Shown here one piece after another: positions 5,796 to 14,442 of a DNA stretch of 32,433 nucleotides (its first letter is position 1; every line of letters begins with the position of its first letter). The notes below the pieces were generated by a model. The model saw only the letters and a program-made list of their open reading frames with translations. It ran no database searches and had not been told where the DNA came from. Source of the stretch: CAXNKH01 sp049296795 (GTDB lineage Bacteria; Pseudomonadota; Gammaproteobacteria; Burkholderiales; Burkholderiaceae_C); the NCBI GenBank assembly GCA_049296795.1, contig JBAQTC010000003.1, positions 1-32,433 on the forward strand. The letters run 5' to 3'. A program made the position numbers and the translations under genes.

Positions 5796-7169
5796 ATGAC
5801 TCAACCCATCGACTTACTGAAAATTGCGCAAGAAGAGCAAAGCGGCGATCTGTTCAAGCTGCTCGACGGCATTTATCCCCGTTCCAAGGTCCAGCCGCGT
5901 GGCATTTCTGACGCGATCATCTGGGAAGGTGGCAACGCCGCTGGCGGTGTGCGGCCAGTGGCTCATGCTTTCACCGACATGTTTGCGCTGAACGGCACCC
6001 TGATGGCGTTGGACGTTTTGGGACTGCCTTTCCTTGGCGTACCGATGATGGCTCAGTTCCGTCACGATACCAAGCTGGTGTCGCTGGACTGGTTCGGCAA
6101 GCTCGACTACACATCGCTTAAGTGGTCAACCGCGGGTGACTTCATGGTCAATGAAAGCGGTAAAAAAGTCGTCGTCAATGGCAAGTCGGCCAACGCGCCC
6201 TTGCGCACTGCTGCCGGGGTGTATTGCAATGTTCGCCCTTATGGAACTATTACCAGCATTCGCTTTATGCCGGGTCTGCCTTATTCGCAGGACAAGAAGA
6301 AATTCAACGTTGATCCCGCGACCGGTGTCATACACTCGCAAATGAACACCCCCGGCATCCGCATGTGCTACGCCGTGCGCTTGTTCCTGAAAATGATTCA
6401 TGAAACTGGCCAGATCGGTCGCGTCGCGACCAAGCCGACCCAGGCCCAAGAAGATGCGATCAACGCCGGCATCGTGCGCTGGATGCTTAAGGGCACCAAG
6501 TTCAAACTGACGCGTCAGTACTCGGTCGACGCTTACGAAGAGCACAAGGAAAAAATCGACGCCATCGTTGCGCTGCTGCCCGCCGATTTCAAAGCGGGCA
6601 TGGAAAACTGGGGCGGTGAATTGTCCGAGCACATTGCAGACACCAACTTCGGCCTGTTGCTGCATGACATGATCCAGCAAAAAAATGTGATCGTTTACGC
6701 CACCGACTTGGACGGCGACCGCCTGACCGATTTGATGGCCGATGCGCCCGATTTTCTGCGGGCCTGGGGCCAAATGGTGGCTGACAAAATCAAACCTGGC
6801 ACCGACATGAACCAGGTCTGGGCTGACATGGGCTTTACCATGAAAAACGGCAAGGACATGACCAGTGTGATGTACCGCATGGTCGGCGAGCCGATATATG
6901 AGCAGACCCTGGGCTCAGCGGATGCCATGTTGATGCGTTTGCTGGACGGTGACGAGACCGTTGGCGGCACCAAGGCGCCCTACGATCCGCGTATCCATTT
7001 CGTGCTGATTAACGAAGCCTATAAGGCCGCCAACCCGGGCAATACCGAGTTGGCTAGCTGGCTCGATGCCCAATTGGTGACTTTTGACAGTATTTACGAT
7101 GCCAAACGCCCGGGTTATTTGGAAGGCTATCGCAAGCTCAAGGCCGCAATTCGGCCCTGGGGCTCCTAA
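5796..7169 (+). CDS. Conserved-looking cytoplasmic protein of unknown function, 457 residues
   Basis: I do not recognise this family. The frame is long and clean, with codon use like the core genes. It starts at ATG 5796 behind CAAGG and ends 25 bases before a strong terminator hairpin, so it is a single-gene unit. There is no signal peptide, no clear membrane segment, no Walker or Rossmann glycine motif and only two Cys residues. Visible blocks are an aromatic/Gly N-terminal part (RGISDAIIWEGGNAAGGVRP at about 32-51; LGLPFLGVPMMAQFRHD at about 75-91), Lys-rich middle sections, ATDLDGDRLTDLMADAP at about 304-320 and a helical Met-rich part at 340-400 (WADMGFTMKNGKDMTSVMYR). The acidic DLDGDRLTD run could bind a metal, but that is speculation. 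It is flanked by the accessory zone on the left and core genes on the right. Confidence 0.85.
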   Translation: MTQPIDLLKIAQEEQSGDLFKLLDGIYPRSKVQPRGISDAIIWEGGNAAGGVRPVAHAFTDMFALNGTLMALDVLGLPFLGVPMMAQFRHDTKLVSLDWFGKLDYTSLKWSTAGDFMVNESGKKVVVNGKSANAPLRTAAGVYCNVRPYGTITSIRFMPGLPYSQDKKKFNVDPATGVIHSQMNTPGIRMCYAVRLFLKMIHETGQIGRVATKPTQAQEDAINAGIVRWMLKGTKFKLTRQYSVDAYEEHKEKIDAIVALLPADFKAGMENWGGELSEHIADTNFGLLLHDMIQQKNVIVYATDLDGDRLTDLMADAPDFLRAWGQMVADKIKPGTDMNQVWADMGFTMKNGKDMTSVMYRMVGEPIYEQTLGSADAMLMRLLDGDETVGGTKAPYDPRIHFVLINEAYKAANPGNTELASWLDAQLVTFDSIYDAKRPGYLEGYRKLKAAIRPWGS

Positions 7170-7194
7170 GACTTCGCTGTTGTAGCGCATGAGT

Positions 7195-7231
7195 TTCGGC
7201 CCGGGTTGCAACGCAGCCCGGGCCGAATTCT
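7195..7231 (+). terminator. Intrinsic terminator after the 457-residue protein gene
   Basis: A perfect 11-bp GC-rich stem (TTCGGCCCGGG at 7195-7205, CCCGGGCCGAA at 7217-7227) with an 11-base loop is followed by TTCTTT. It lies between two convergent genes. The tail is only moderately U-rich on the + strand and absent on the - strand. Confidence 0.65.
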
Positions 7232-7254
7232 TTGGTGACGTCGATTTCCGTTCT

Positions 7255-9342
7255 CTAATCTGAAAGTGCTGAGCTGGCCAGTACTTTTTGGGCAAATTCG
7301 GCGCGCAGGGCCTTGAGTTTTGCCCGTGGGTCTTCTTTGACCGTGGCCTGGTCCAGCGCCATTTCGGCAATGAATCGACTGGGTTGGGCCGACACCATGT
7401 CGCGTCCTTTTTTGCGCTTGCGGGTCCAGCTCACTGCCAAGCTGCGCTGGGCCCGGGTAATGCCCACGTACATCAGGCGTCGCTCTTCCTGCAGACGCTG
7501 GATCAGATCTTCGCTCATCGGGCCATCGGCGTGACCGCTGGCCTCATCGCTCAGCTTGAAGGGAAGCAGGCCTTCGTTGACGCCGACCAGCATCACGTGC
7601 GGCCACTCCAGGCCCTTGGCGGCGTGCAGAGTGGACAGCGTCACGACGTTCTGATCAGTCTCGCGCTCTGAAATGGTGGACAGCAAGGATACGGTTTGCG
7701 CTACTTCCAGCAGCGACTTGATTTCGTTGCCGCTGCTCACACCGGCTGCGTCTTCGATCTGGCCCCCGCAACGCTGGGACATCCAGTCACAAAAATCCAA
7801 GACATTAGTCCAGCGCGCAGCAGCGAGCTTCTCGCTGTCTTCGCCGTCGTACAGGTGCTTTTCGTAGTCAATGTCTTTCAGCCAGTCGAGCAAAAATGTG
7901 CTGGCGGCTTCGGCGCCCTGGGTATGGCGGGCTCGGTACTCCAGATCGTTTACCTGGCGGCCAAACTCATGCAGGCTGCCGACCGCCCGGGCACTCAGGA
8001 CCGAGCCGAGCGACGGTGAGAACAGGGCCTCAAACAGACTGATTTTGTACTGTGAGGCGAAAACTCCAAGCTGTTGCAGGGTCTGGTGGCCGATGCCGCG
8101 CTTGGGCGTGGTGACTGAGCGCAGAAAAGCCGGGTCATCGTCGTTGTTAACCCAAAGCCGGAACCAGGCACACAAGTCTTTGATTTCGGCCCGGTCAAAA
8201 AAGCTCTGGCCGCCCGAAACTTTGTAGGGAATTTGCGCTTTGCGCAGCGCTTTCTCGAAGACCCGGGCCTGGTGATTGGCGCGGTAGAGCAGGGCAAAAT
8301 CGCGAAACTCTTTGTGCTGCGAGTTGGAGCGCAGGCTTTGAATTCGAGCCACACTGCGCTCGGTCTCGTGTTCCTCGTTGTCGGCATCGACCACCCGCAC
8401 CGGCTCGCCCTCACCCAAGTCGCTCCAAAGATTCTTCGGAAACAGTTTGGGGTTGGGGCCAATCACGTTGTTGGCCGCGCGCAGAATTGCCGAGGTGGAT
8501 CGGTAGTTTTGTTCGAGCTTGATGACCTTGAGCAAGGGGAAATCGATGGGGAGTTTTTTGAGGTTGTCCAGCGTGGCGCCGCGCCAGCCGTAAATCGACT
8601 GGTCATCGTCGCCTACCGCGGTAAACCGAGCATGCTGGGGCGAGTCGCTGCCGACCAACAATTTGAGCACCTCGTATTGGGTGGCGTTGGTGTCTTGGTA
8701 CTCATCAACCAGCACATGGCCCATCAGCGCCTGCCACTTGCTACGAACCTCAACATGGCCTTGCAGCAACTTCAGCGGTAGGCCGATCAAGTCGTCAAAA
8801 TCCACGCTCTGGTAAGCGCTCAGCCGTTCTTCGTAGCGACCCATGATACGGGCAGTGACGCTCTCATTGTCATCGCGTGCTTGAGCCAGCGCCTGTTCGG
8901 CGTTGAGCCCCTGGTTTTTCCAAGCGCTGATGGCCCACTGCCACTGCCGGGCCGTAGCGGCGTCGGTGGAGCCGCCACAGTCTTTCAATATGCTGGTGAC
9001 ATCGTCACTGTCGAGAATGCTGAACTGAGGTTTGAGGCCAATAGCTTCGCCATCTGTTCTGAGCATGTGCACACCCAAGGCGTGGAATGTGCAAATCCTG
9101 ACCTCTTTGGCCAGCTTGCCGATCAAACCCTTGGCGCGCTCACGCATTTCGGCTGCAGCTTTGTTGGTGAACGTGATGGCAGCAATTCGGTTCGGCTCCA
9201 TCCCGGACTGGATTAAGCGTCCAATTTTGTGGGTGATGACCCGTGTTTTTCCAGATCCAGCGCCTGCCAGTACCAAGCAGGGTCCGTGCATGAAATTGAC
9301 AGCTTCTTGTTGGGCGAGGTTCAGACCGGGGGCAGCAGACAT
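7255..9342 (-). CDS. rep: ATP-dependent DNA helicase Rep (UvrD/Rep family)
   Basis: This 695-residue superfamily 1A helicase has all the expected motifs: a Q motif (LNLAQQEAV, residues 8-16), Walker A AGAGSGKT (26-33), ITFTNKAA (56-63), Walker B VDEYQDTN (212-219), GDDDQSIYGWRGA (244-256), QNYRST, an SGGQSFFDRAEIKDL block, TLHAAKGLEW and LMYVGITRAQRSL. Rep unwinds DNA 3' to 5' and helps forks pass protein obstacles; UvrD acts in repair. Length and the VDEYQDTN, GGQSFF variants favour Rep, but UvrD/PcrA-like naming cannot be excluded. ATG 9342 starts just before the Q motif. It is divergent from the AEC permease gene and convergent with the unknown 457-residue gene. Confidence 0.93.
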   Translation of the reverse strand: MSAAPGLNLAQQEAVNFMHGPCLVLAGAGSGKTRVITHKIGRLIQSGMEPNRIAAITFTNKAAAEMRERAKGLIGKLAKEVRICTFHALGVHMLRTDGEAIGLKPQFSILDSDDVTSILKDCGGSTDAATARQWQWAISAWKNQGLNAEQALAQARDDNESVTARIMGRYEERLSAYQSVDFDDLIGLPLKLLQGHVEVRSKWQALMGHVLVDEYQDTNATQYEVLKLLVGSDSPQHARFTAVGDDDQSIYGWRGATLDNLKKLPIDFPLLKVIKLEQNYRSTSAILRAANNVIGPNPKLFPKNLWSDLGEGEPVRVVDADNEEHETERSVARIQSLRSNSQHKEFRDFALLYRANHQARVFEKALRKAQIPYKVSGGQSFFDRAEIKDLCAWFRLWVNNDDDPAFLRSVTTPKRGIGHQTLQQLGVFASQYKISLFEALFSPSLGSVLSARAVGSLHEFGRQVNDLEYRARHTQGAEAASTFLLDWLKDIDYEKHLYDGEDSEKLAAARWTNVLDFCDWMSQRCGGQIEDAAGVSSGNEIKSLLEVAQTVSLLSTISERETDQNVVTLSTLHAAKGLEWPHVMLVGVNEGLLPFKLSDEASGHADGPMSEDLIQRLQEERRLMYVGITRAQRSLAVSWTRKRKKGRDMVSAQPSRFIAEMALDQATVKEDPRAKLKALRAEFAQKVLASSALSD

Positions 9343-9419
9343 TCAGAATTTCAATGCAGACAGGAATCAAATACGGGCGCGCCCAATGATAGCTGCGGAT
9401 GGTCTGGGACAATACGACC

Positions 9420-10385
9420 ATGCTGCAAATTCTGTTGATTACGTTTCCTTTTTTCGCCCTGGTTCTGTGCGGCTATGTGGCCGCCCGTCGTTCCATGTTG
9501 CCTTTGAGCGCGATTCCCGGTTTGAATAGCTTTGTCTTGTTTTTTGCCCTGCCCTGTATGTTGTACCGTTTCGGTGCCAGTACGCCGATTACCCAGCTGC
9601 TCGACGTCAGCGTGTTTTTGGTTTATTTGCTGTGCGCCCTGATCCTGGTCGGTTTCGTGGTGGCCACCAGCATGAACCGGCGCATTGGCTGGAACGATGC
9701 TTCTTTTGGCGCCCTGGTCGCTGCATTCCCCAATACCGGCTTCATGGGGGTCCCGCTCCTGCTGGCCTTGTTGGGACCGCGGGCTGTCGGCCCGACGATT
9801 GTCTCGATCGTGGTTGATCTGGTGATCACTACTTCGCTGTGCATTGCGCTATCGCGATTCGATGGGGCCGACCAGCACGGGGCCAGCAAAGCGGCGAGCA
9901 ATGCCTTGCTTGGCGTGGCCACCAATCCCCTGCCTTGGGCAATTTTGCTCGGCACCGTGGCCTCGGCGTTTCAGCTGGAGTTGCCTGAGCCGATGACAAA
10001 AACCCTGGGATTGTTGGCCGACGCGGCTTCGCCGGTGGCGCTTTTCACCATTGGCGCCGTGTTGGCTCGCTCCCAGATGTTGCCGCTTCGTAGCGGCCAG
10101 ATTCCCAGCCCGATGCGCGACTACGTTCCGGTGGCTTTGATCAAGCTGGTGTTACACCCAATTCTGGTTTTGTTGGTCGGGGGCGCTGCGATAGGTTTGG
10201 GCGTGCCGCTCGATCCATTCGCGCTGACCGTGATTGTTTTGGTGGCCGCATTGCCGAGTGCCAGCAATGTCTCTTTGCTGGCTGAAAGGTTTGGCGCCGA
10301 CAATGGCCGCATCGCCCGCATCATCCTGTGGTCGACGGCGGCCGCTTTCTTGACTTTTTCCGGTGCCGTCGCGTTGCTGACTTAA
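9420..10385 (+). CDS. AEC-family (auxin efflux carrier-like) permease
   Basis: This 321-residue protein has about ten hydrophobic segments. It starts MLQILLITFPFFALVLCGYV, contains N-S-F-V-L-F-F-A-L-P-C-M-L-Y in the second helix and the conserved A-A-F-P-N-T-G-F-M-G-V-P-L motif at about residues 103-115, and has the second-half L-P-S-A-S-N-V-S motif near 280-287. These are AEC transporter signatures. In bacteria members carry malate, malonate or other organic acids; the substrate here is not predictable. ATG 9420 is chosen over 9399 because the first helix begins there; the ribosome site is weak in either case. The gene stands alone, convergent with priA. Confidence 0.9.
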   Translation: MLQILLITFPFFALVLCGYVAARRSMLPLSAIPGLNSFVLFFALPCMLYRFGASTPITQLLDVSVFLVYLLCALILVGFVVATSMNRRIGWNDASFGALVAAFPNTGFMGVPLLLALLGPRAVGPTIVSIVVDLVITTSLCIALSRFDGADQHGASKAASNALLGVATNPLPWAILLGTVASAFQLELPEPMTKTLGLLADAASPVALFTIGAVLARSQMLPLRSGQIPSPMRDYVPVALIKLVLHPILVLLVGGAAIGLGVPLDPFALTVIVLVAALPSASNVSLLAERFGADNGRIARIILWSTAAAFLTFSGAVALLT

Positions 10386-10402
10386 TCGAGGTCAGAGTTC
10401 AA

Positions 10403-12493
10403 TTAAATTGCCAACGGATCGACATCGATGGCCCAGCGAATCAGGCCTTTGGCTTCAGGTTGGGCCCGGGTCGCGTGCAAAACAGCTCGCCATTCGTTTA
10501 AAAAACTTTGCAGCGCAGCGCGCGACGGGCTTTCGATCAGCATTTGGGCCCGCTCGATCTGAGCGACGCGCTGAATTGTCATGGGGACAGCCGGGTAAAG
10601 CGTGACCTGGCCCCTTGGGTTGAGTGCGCTGGATGCCGCGCTGGCGCTGTTGAGAAAGGCCTGGGCCACGTGCTGTTCTTTAGCCTCGGCCCGAACTAAG
10701 GCCTGAAAGCTGAACGGCGGCATGGCAGCTTGTTCGCGCTCCTGGAGTTGCTGATTGGCAAATGCCGGGTAGTCGTGTTGCTTCAAAGCTTCGAACAGGG
10801 GGTGACTCGGGTGGGCGCTTTGTATCCAGACTTCGCTTTGGCTGCTGACCTCGGGGTCGCGACCGGCGCGACCACCTGCTTGCATCAGCAAGCTGAACAA
10901 ACGCTCAGGTGCACGGAAATCGCTGGAGAACAGTGCCCCGTCGGGATTAACGGCTGCGACCAAGGTGATGCGACGAAAATCATGACCCTTGGCAATCATT
11001 TGGGTTCCAACCAAAACGTCGATCTCGCCGGCGTGTACCTGGGCCAGCAAGCTTCCCAAGCTGCCCTTGAGCCGGGTACTGTCGGCATCGATCCTGGCGA
11101 TTTTTACCGGCGCTCCGTCGGGGCGACGAAGATCGGTCAGCAGTTCGGCCAACTGTTCTTCAAGTTGTTCGGTTCCGCGACCTAGCGCGCCGAGGTCGGG
11201 GTTGCCGCAAGCCGGACAGGCGCGGGGCACCCGCTCGGTGAAGCCGCAGTGGTGGCAGCGCAGTGTGCGGTCGATCTTGTGAAAGACGCGGTAAGCGCTG
11301 CAATGCGGGCACTGACTTTTCCAGTCACACTCGTTGCAGTGCAAGACCGGCGCATAACCACGCCGATTCAGAAACACCATGCTTTGTTGTCCGAGCGCTA
11401 CCCGCTGGCTGATGGCCTGCAGCAGCGGGGGAGAGAAAACACATTTCTTGGGCTGGTGGTTCATGTCGACCCGACGCACTTTTGGCATTGCGCTGCCCTC
11501 GCCAATGCGACTGGGCATCAGCAAGCGCTGGTAACGCCCGCCTTCGGTGGCCGCACGGCTGTGGTGCCAGCTCTCTAACGAGGGTGTGGCTGACCCCAGA
11601 ATCACTTTGGCGCCTTCAAGTCGTCCGCGGTACACCGCCAAGTCGCGCGCCGAGTAGCGGGCACCTTCTTGCTGCTTGTAACTGGGGTCGTGCTCCTCGT
11701 CGACCACGATCAAGCGCAGTTTGGGCAGCGAAGCAAACACCGCCATGCGGGTTCCCAACACGATGCGAGCGCTGCCAGCGTGTGCTGACAGCCAGCTTTT
11801 GAGGCGCTGCGCAGGGGTCAGTCCGCTGTGCAGCGACACCACGGCCGAGCTTCCGTAGAGCGGGGCAAAGCGTTCGACAAAACGGGCTTCGAGCTGGGGT
11901 GTCAGATTGATTTCCGGCACCATGACCAAAGCCTGGGCCTGTGAGTCGTCCCTGAGTAAGTCTTCAACGCAGCGTAAATAGACCTCGGTCTTGCCGCTGC
12001 CCGTGCTTCCAAACAAAAGAAAAGGGCCGGGATTTTGTTCGATTTGTGCGATGGCCCGACTTTGTTCTTCGCTTAAAGCCAGGCTGGGGCCAGGTGCCAG
12101 GGGAGTGACGCCAGCTTGGGTTTTGCGTTGGAGGCGACGTGTCAGTTGCGTGCTGCTGAGATCGCGCAATTGCGGGGGTAACGCTGCCAGCGCGACTTCG
12201 CCCAGCGAGCGTTGGTAGTAGCGGGCGCAAAAACCAATCAGCGCGCGCCAGGACGAGCTTAAAGGGGCAATCGAGTCCAGCGCGATGCTGATAGGGCGGG
12301 TTTTATCGGGGGAAAAGCCGGGCTGATCTGGGTTACCCGTGCTGTCCCACACCACACCCAAGGTTTCGCGCTTGCCCAAAGGCACACGCACCAGTGTTCC
12401 GGGCTTCAGCGGGGCTTGACTGGTGTAACTCAAAGGCCCAGCCAGGTGACTGTGCGCCGGGGTTTGAACTACAACGGATAGCCAGTGCGGCAT
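10403..12493 (-). CDS. priA: Primosomal protein N' (PriA replication-restart helicase)
   Basis: This 696-residue protein has an N-terminal DNA-binding part (about 1-130), Walker A GSTGSGKT (162-169), HSGLTPAQR and LGTRMAVFA blocks, DEEHDPSYKQ (265-274), and the PriA zinc module with eight Cys (HCNECDWKSQCPHC, then CHHCGFTERVPRACPACG). A helicase C-terminal part follows with GTQMIAKGHDF and QAGGRAGR. PriA recognises stalled or repaired forks and reloads the replicative helicase. Length is normal. The start ATG at 12493 gives the usual N-terminus. It lies downstream of the dsbD-hemE group on the same strand, but a 357-base gap suggests its own promoter. It converges with the AEC permease gene. 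Confidence 0.96.
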   Translation of the reverse strand: MPHWLSVVVQTPAHSHLAGPLSYTSQAPLKPGTLVRVPLGKRETLGVVWDSTGNPDQPGFSPDKTRPISIALDSIAPLSSSWRALIGFCARYYQRSLGEVALAALPPQLRDLSSTQLTRRLQRKTQAGVTPLAPGPSLALSEEQSRAIAQIEQNPGPFLLFGSTGSGKTEVYLRCVEDLLRDDSQAQALVMVPEINLTPQLEARFVERFAPLYGSSAVVSLHSGLTPAQRLKSWLSAHAGSARIVLGTRMAVFASLPKLRLIVVDEEHDPSYKQQEGARYSARDLAVYRGRLEGAKVILGSATPSLESWHHSRAATEGGRYQRLLMPSRIGEGSAMPKVRRVDMNHQPKKCVFSPPLLQAISQRVALGQQSMVFLNRRGYAPVLHCNECDWKSQCPHCSAYRVFHKIDRTLRCHHCGFTERVPRACPACGNPDLGALGRGTEQLEEQLAELLTDLRRPDGAPVKIARIDADSTRLKGSLGSLLAQVHAGEIDVLVGTQMIAKGHDFRRITLVAAVNPDGALFSSDFRAPERLFSLLMQAGGRAGRDPEVSSQSEVWIQSAHPSHPLFEALKQHDYPAFANQQLQEREQAAMPPFSFQALVRAEAKEQHVAQAFLNSASAASSALNPRGQVTLYPAVPMTIQRVAQIERAQMLIESPSRAALQSFLNEWRAVLHATRAQPEAKGLIRWAIDVDPLAI

Positions 12494-12850
12494 ACATCAA
12501 ATCCAGGATCGGCTTTAATTTCAGGTTGTTTGGTGAAATACGTCGTAAACACTTGATTTATATGGGCTTTATAGAAAACAAGAGAATTCTGTGGATAACT
12601 TTGTTGATATGTTCTCGCCGCGGACCGGGCGGCCTTGAAAATCAAGGCTTTGGCTAACTTGCCTGAAAATCAGGCTGGATTCAATAACCTTTATAAATCA
12701 ATGAGTTACGATAGCTATCGGTTTCATAGCGGATAAATTTGAAATTTAAAATTATTTCGTCCCGAAGCATTAATTTTGTGAATAAGTTGGCATGTGCCCA
12801 CTATTTCTGCATCAAAAAATGCTAGGGTTTCCCACTAAGGGTTTTGGAGT
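12494..12850. other. AT-rich 357-base gap between hemE and priA with two DnaA-box-like 9-mers and two AAAAT-loop hairpins
   Basis: No coding frame is convincing. TGTGGATAA (12590-12598) is the exact complement of the DnaA box TTATCCACA, and TGTGAATAA (12777-12785) is a one-mismatch form in the same orientation. Between them lie two small hairpins with the same AAAAT loop: GCCTTG/CAAGGC (12632-12648) and GCCTG/CAGGC (12661-12675). The gap must also contain the priA promoter and the end of the hemE transcript, which I cannot place exactly. Confidence 0.6.
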
Positions 12851-13975
12851 TTAAGGCCGCATTTTCCTGGAAATGTCGTGAACTGCATGGACCAGATGGG
12901 CCACATGCTCGGGCGGCGTGTATTGGCTGATACCGTGGCCCAGGTTGAAGATGTGGGTGGGGCCGCTCAAGTCGGGCTGCCCAACGGGTGCTTGGTGTGG
13001 CACACCAAAGCTGCTCAGTACCCGGCCAACCTCCTGCTCAATCTGGTCGGGTTGGGCGAACAGCACGTTGGGGTCAATATTTCCCTGCAAGGCCTTGCCC
13101 GGACCGCCGACTTCGCCGCCGACCAGCGCGCGCGCTTGCCCCAGATTGACGGTCCAGTCCAGACCCAGCACATCACAGTCGAGCTGTTTCATGTCATGGA
13201 GCCAGAGCCCACCGCCCTTGGTGAAAACAATGCGCGGTATCGGCACGCCATTGGACTCACGTTTGAGTTGGGACAGAACGCGAGCGGTATAGGCCAAGCT
13301 GAAGGACTGGAACGCGCCATCGGCCAGCACACCACCCCAGCTGTCGAAAATCATGACGGCTTGGGCGCCGGCATCAATTTGGGCGTTGAGGTAAAGGGCC
13401 ATGGCGTCAGCATTGATTTGCAGCATTTTGTGCATCAAATCAGGCCGTTGGTAGAGCATGGTTTTGACCAGCCGGTAGTCGTCCGAGCCTGCGCCTTCCA
13501 CCATATAACAAGCCAGGGTCCAGGGGCTGCCTGAAAATCCGATCAGGGGAACACGGCCCTTGAGCGCGTGGCGAATCGAGGTGACGGCATCGAATACATA
13601 GCGCAGCTTGTCCATGTCGGGTACGGCAAGCCGTTCTATCGCCGCTTCGTCGCGCACCGGATGGGCGAATTTGGGGCCTTCACCCAAAGCAAAACTCAGA
13701 CCCAAGCCCATGGCGTCGGGAACAGTCAAAATGTCGCTGAACAAAATAGCGGCGTCCAGCGGGTAGCGTTCCAACGGCTGCAATGTGACTTCAGTTGCGA
13801 AATCGACGTTGGTCGCCAGTCCCATAAAACTGCCTGCGCGCGCGCGGGTTGCCCGGTATTCTGGCAAATAGCGTCCAGCTTGGCGCATCAGCCAGACTGG
13901 GGTGTGGGCGGTGGCTTGGCGCAGACAAGCGCGTAAGAAGGTGTCGTTTTGAAGCGGTGCGAAGCGTGAACTCAT
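12851..13975 (-). CDS. hemE: Uroporphyrinogen decarboxylase
   Basis: This 374-residue enzyme removes the four acetate carboxyls of uroporphyrinogen III to give coproporphyrinogen III in haem synthesis. Visible signatures are the N-terminal PVWLMRQAGRYLPEYR (residues about 26-41), ILFSDILTVPDAMGLGL with the active-site Asp, GFSGSPWTLACYMVEG, IFDSWGGVL and the C-terminal NLGHGISQYTPPEHV. The longer frame begins at 14029, but the family N-terminus starts at ATG 13975 (MSSRFAPLQNDTFLRA). It is probably the last gene of a dsbD - CoA-binding protein - hemE operon, with a 34-base gap from the previous gene. Confidence 0.97.
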   Translation of the reverse strand: MSSRFAPLQNDTFLRACLRQATAHTPVWLMRQAGRYLPEYRATRARAGSFMGLATNVDFATEVTLQPLERYPLDAAILFSDILTVPDAMGLGLSFALGEGPKFAHPVRDEAAIERLAVPDMDKLRYVFDAVTSIRHALKGRVPLIGFSGSPWTLACYMVEGAGSDDYRLVKTMLYQRPDLMHKMLQINADAMALYLNAQIDAGAQAVMIFDSWGGVLADGAFQSFSLAYTARVLSQLKRESNGVPIPRIVFTKGGGLWLHDMKQLDCDVLGLDWTVNLGQARALVGGEVGGPGKALQGNIDPNVLFAQPDQIEQEVGRVLSSFGVPHQAPVGQPDLSGPTHIFNLGHGISQYTPPEHVAHLVHAVHDISRKMRP

Positions 13976-14009
13976 GATCCGATTGTCGCTTAGTGCTGGC
14001 AGAGCAGAC

Positions 14010-14438
14010 CTAGCGACGGGACTGCTCAATCAGCAGGCATTTGTTCTGCACCACCCGCAGGCCGGCGAGGCGAGCCTGTTCGGCTGCGCCGGGGTGTTCA
14101 ATGCCCAGTTGCATCCAAATCGCTTTCGCGCCGATCTGAATCGCATCGGTGGCGATGGGGGGAATATCGACGCTGTTGCGAAAGCAGCAAACCAGCTCGA
14201 TCGGTTCGTTGTGTGCGGCTTCGAGCAGGCTAGCATAAACTTTTTCACCCAGGATGGGGGCGCAGGTTGCCATCGGGTTGACAGGAATAATGGTCCATCC
14301 CTGGGTCTGCATATAGTGCGCAACTTCGTGGCTGTCGCGCTCGGGTTTGGGCGACAGACCAACTACCGCCACCCTGCGGTAATGTTGCAGAATGTAGTCG
14401 ATGTCCGGGGCTTGGTTGGGGTTGTGTATCGAGCTCAT
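14010..14438 (-). CDS. CoA-binding (YccU-like) Rossmann protein
   Basis: This 142-residue protein has the CoA-binding domain layout: YRRVAVVGLSPKPERDSHEV at about residues 20-39 with the nucleotide loop, GWTIIPVNP, then LVCCFRNSVDIPPIATDAIQ and A-I-W-M-Q-L-G-I, ending with V-V-Q-N-K-C. Stand-alone proteins of this type resemble the CoA-binding part of succinyl-CoA synthetase but have no settled role. ATG 14438 fits the family start and lies 4 bases after the dsbD stop, so the two are probably translated together. hemE follows. Confidence 0.88.
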   Translation of the reverse strand: MSSIHNPNQAPDIDYILQHYRRVAVVGLSPKPERDSHEVAHYMQTQGWTIIPVNPMATCAPILGEKVYASLLEAAHNEPIELVCCFRNSVDIPPIATDAIQIGAKAIWMQLGIEHPGAAEQARLAGLRVVQNKCLLIEQSRR

Positions 14439-14442
14439 GGTG

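Noticed and set aside
6126..6773. 215-residue - strand ORF within the 457-residue gene
   Set aside because: The + strand frame is longer, has a ribosome site and a matching terminator; the antisense frame is a byproduct of codon bias.
12590..12785. A chromosomal replication origin in the hemE-priA gap
   Set aside because: Only two DnaA-box-like sites, and none of the usual flanking genes (dnaA, dnaN, rpmH, rnpA); kept only as possible regulatory sites.
12878..13534. 218-residue + strand ORF within hemE
   Set aside because: Antisense shadow of a clear uroporphyrinogen decarboxylase gene.
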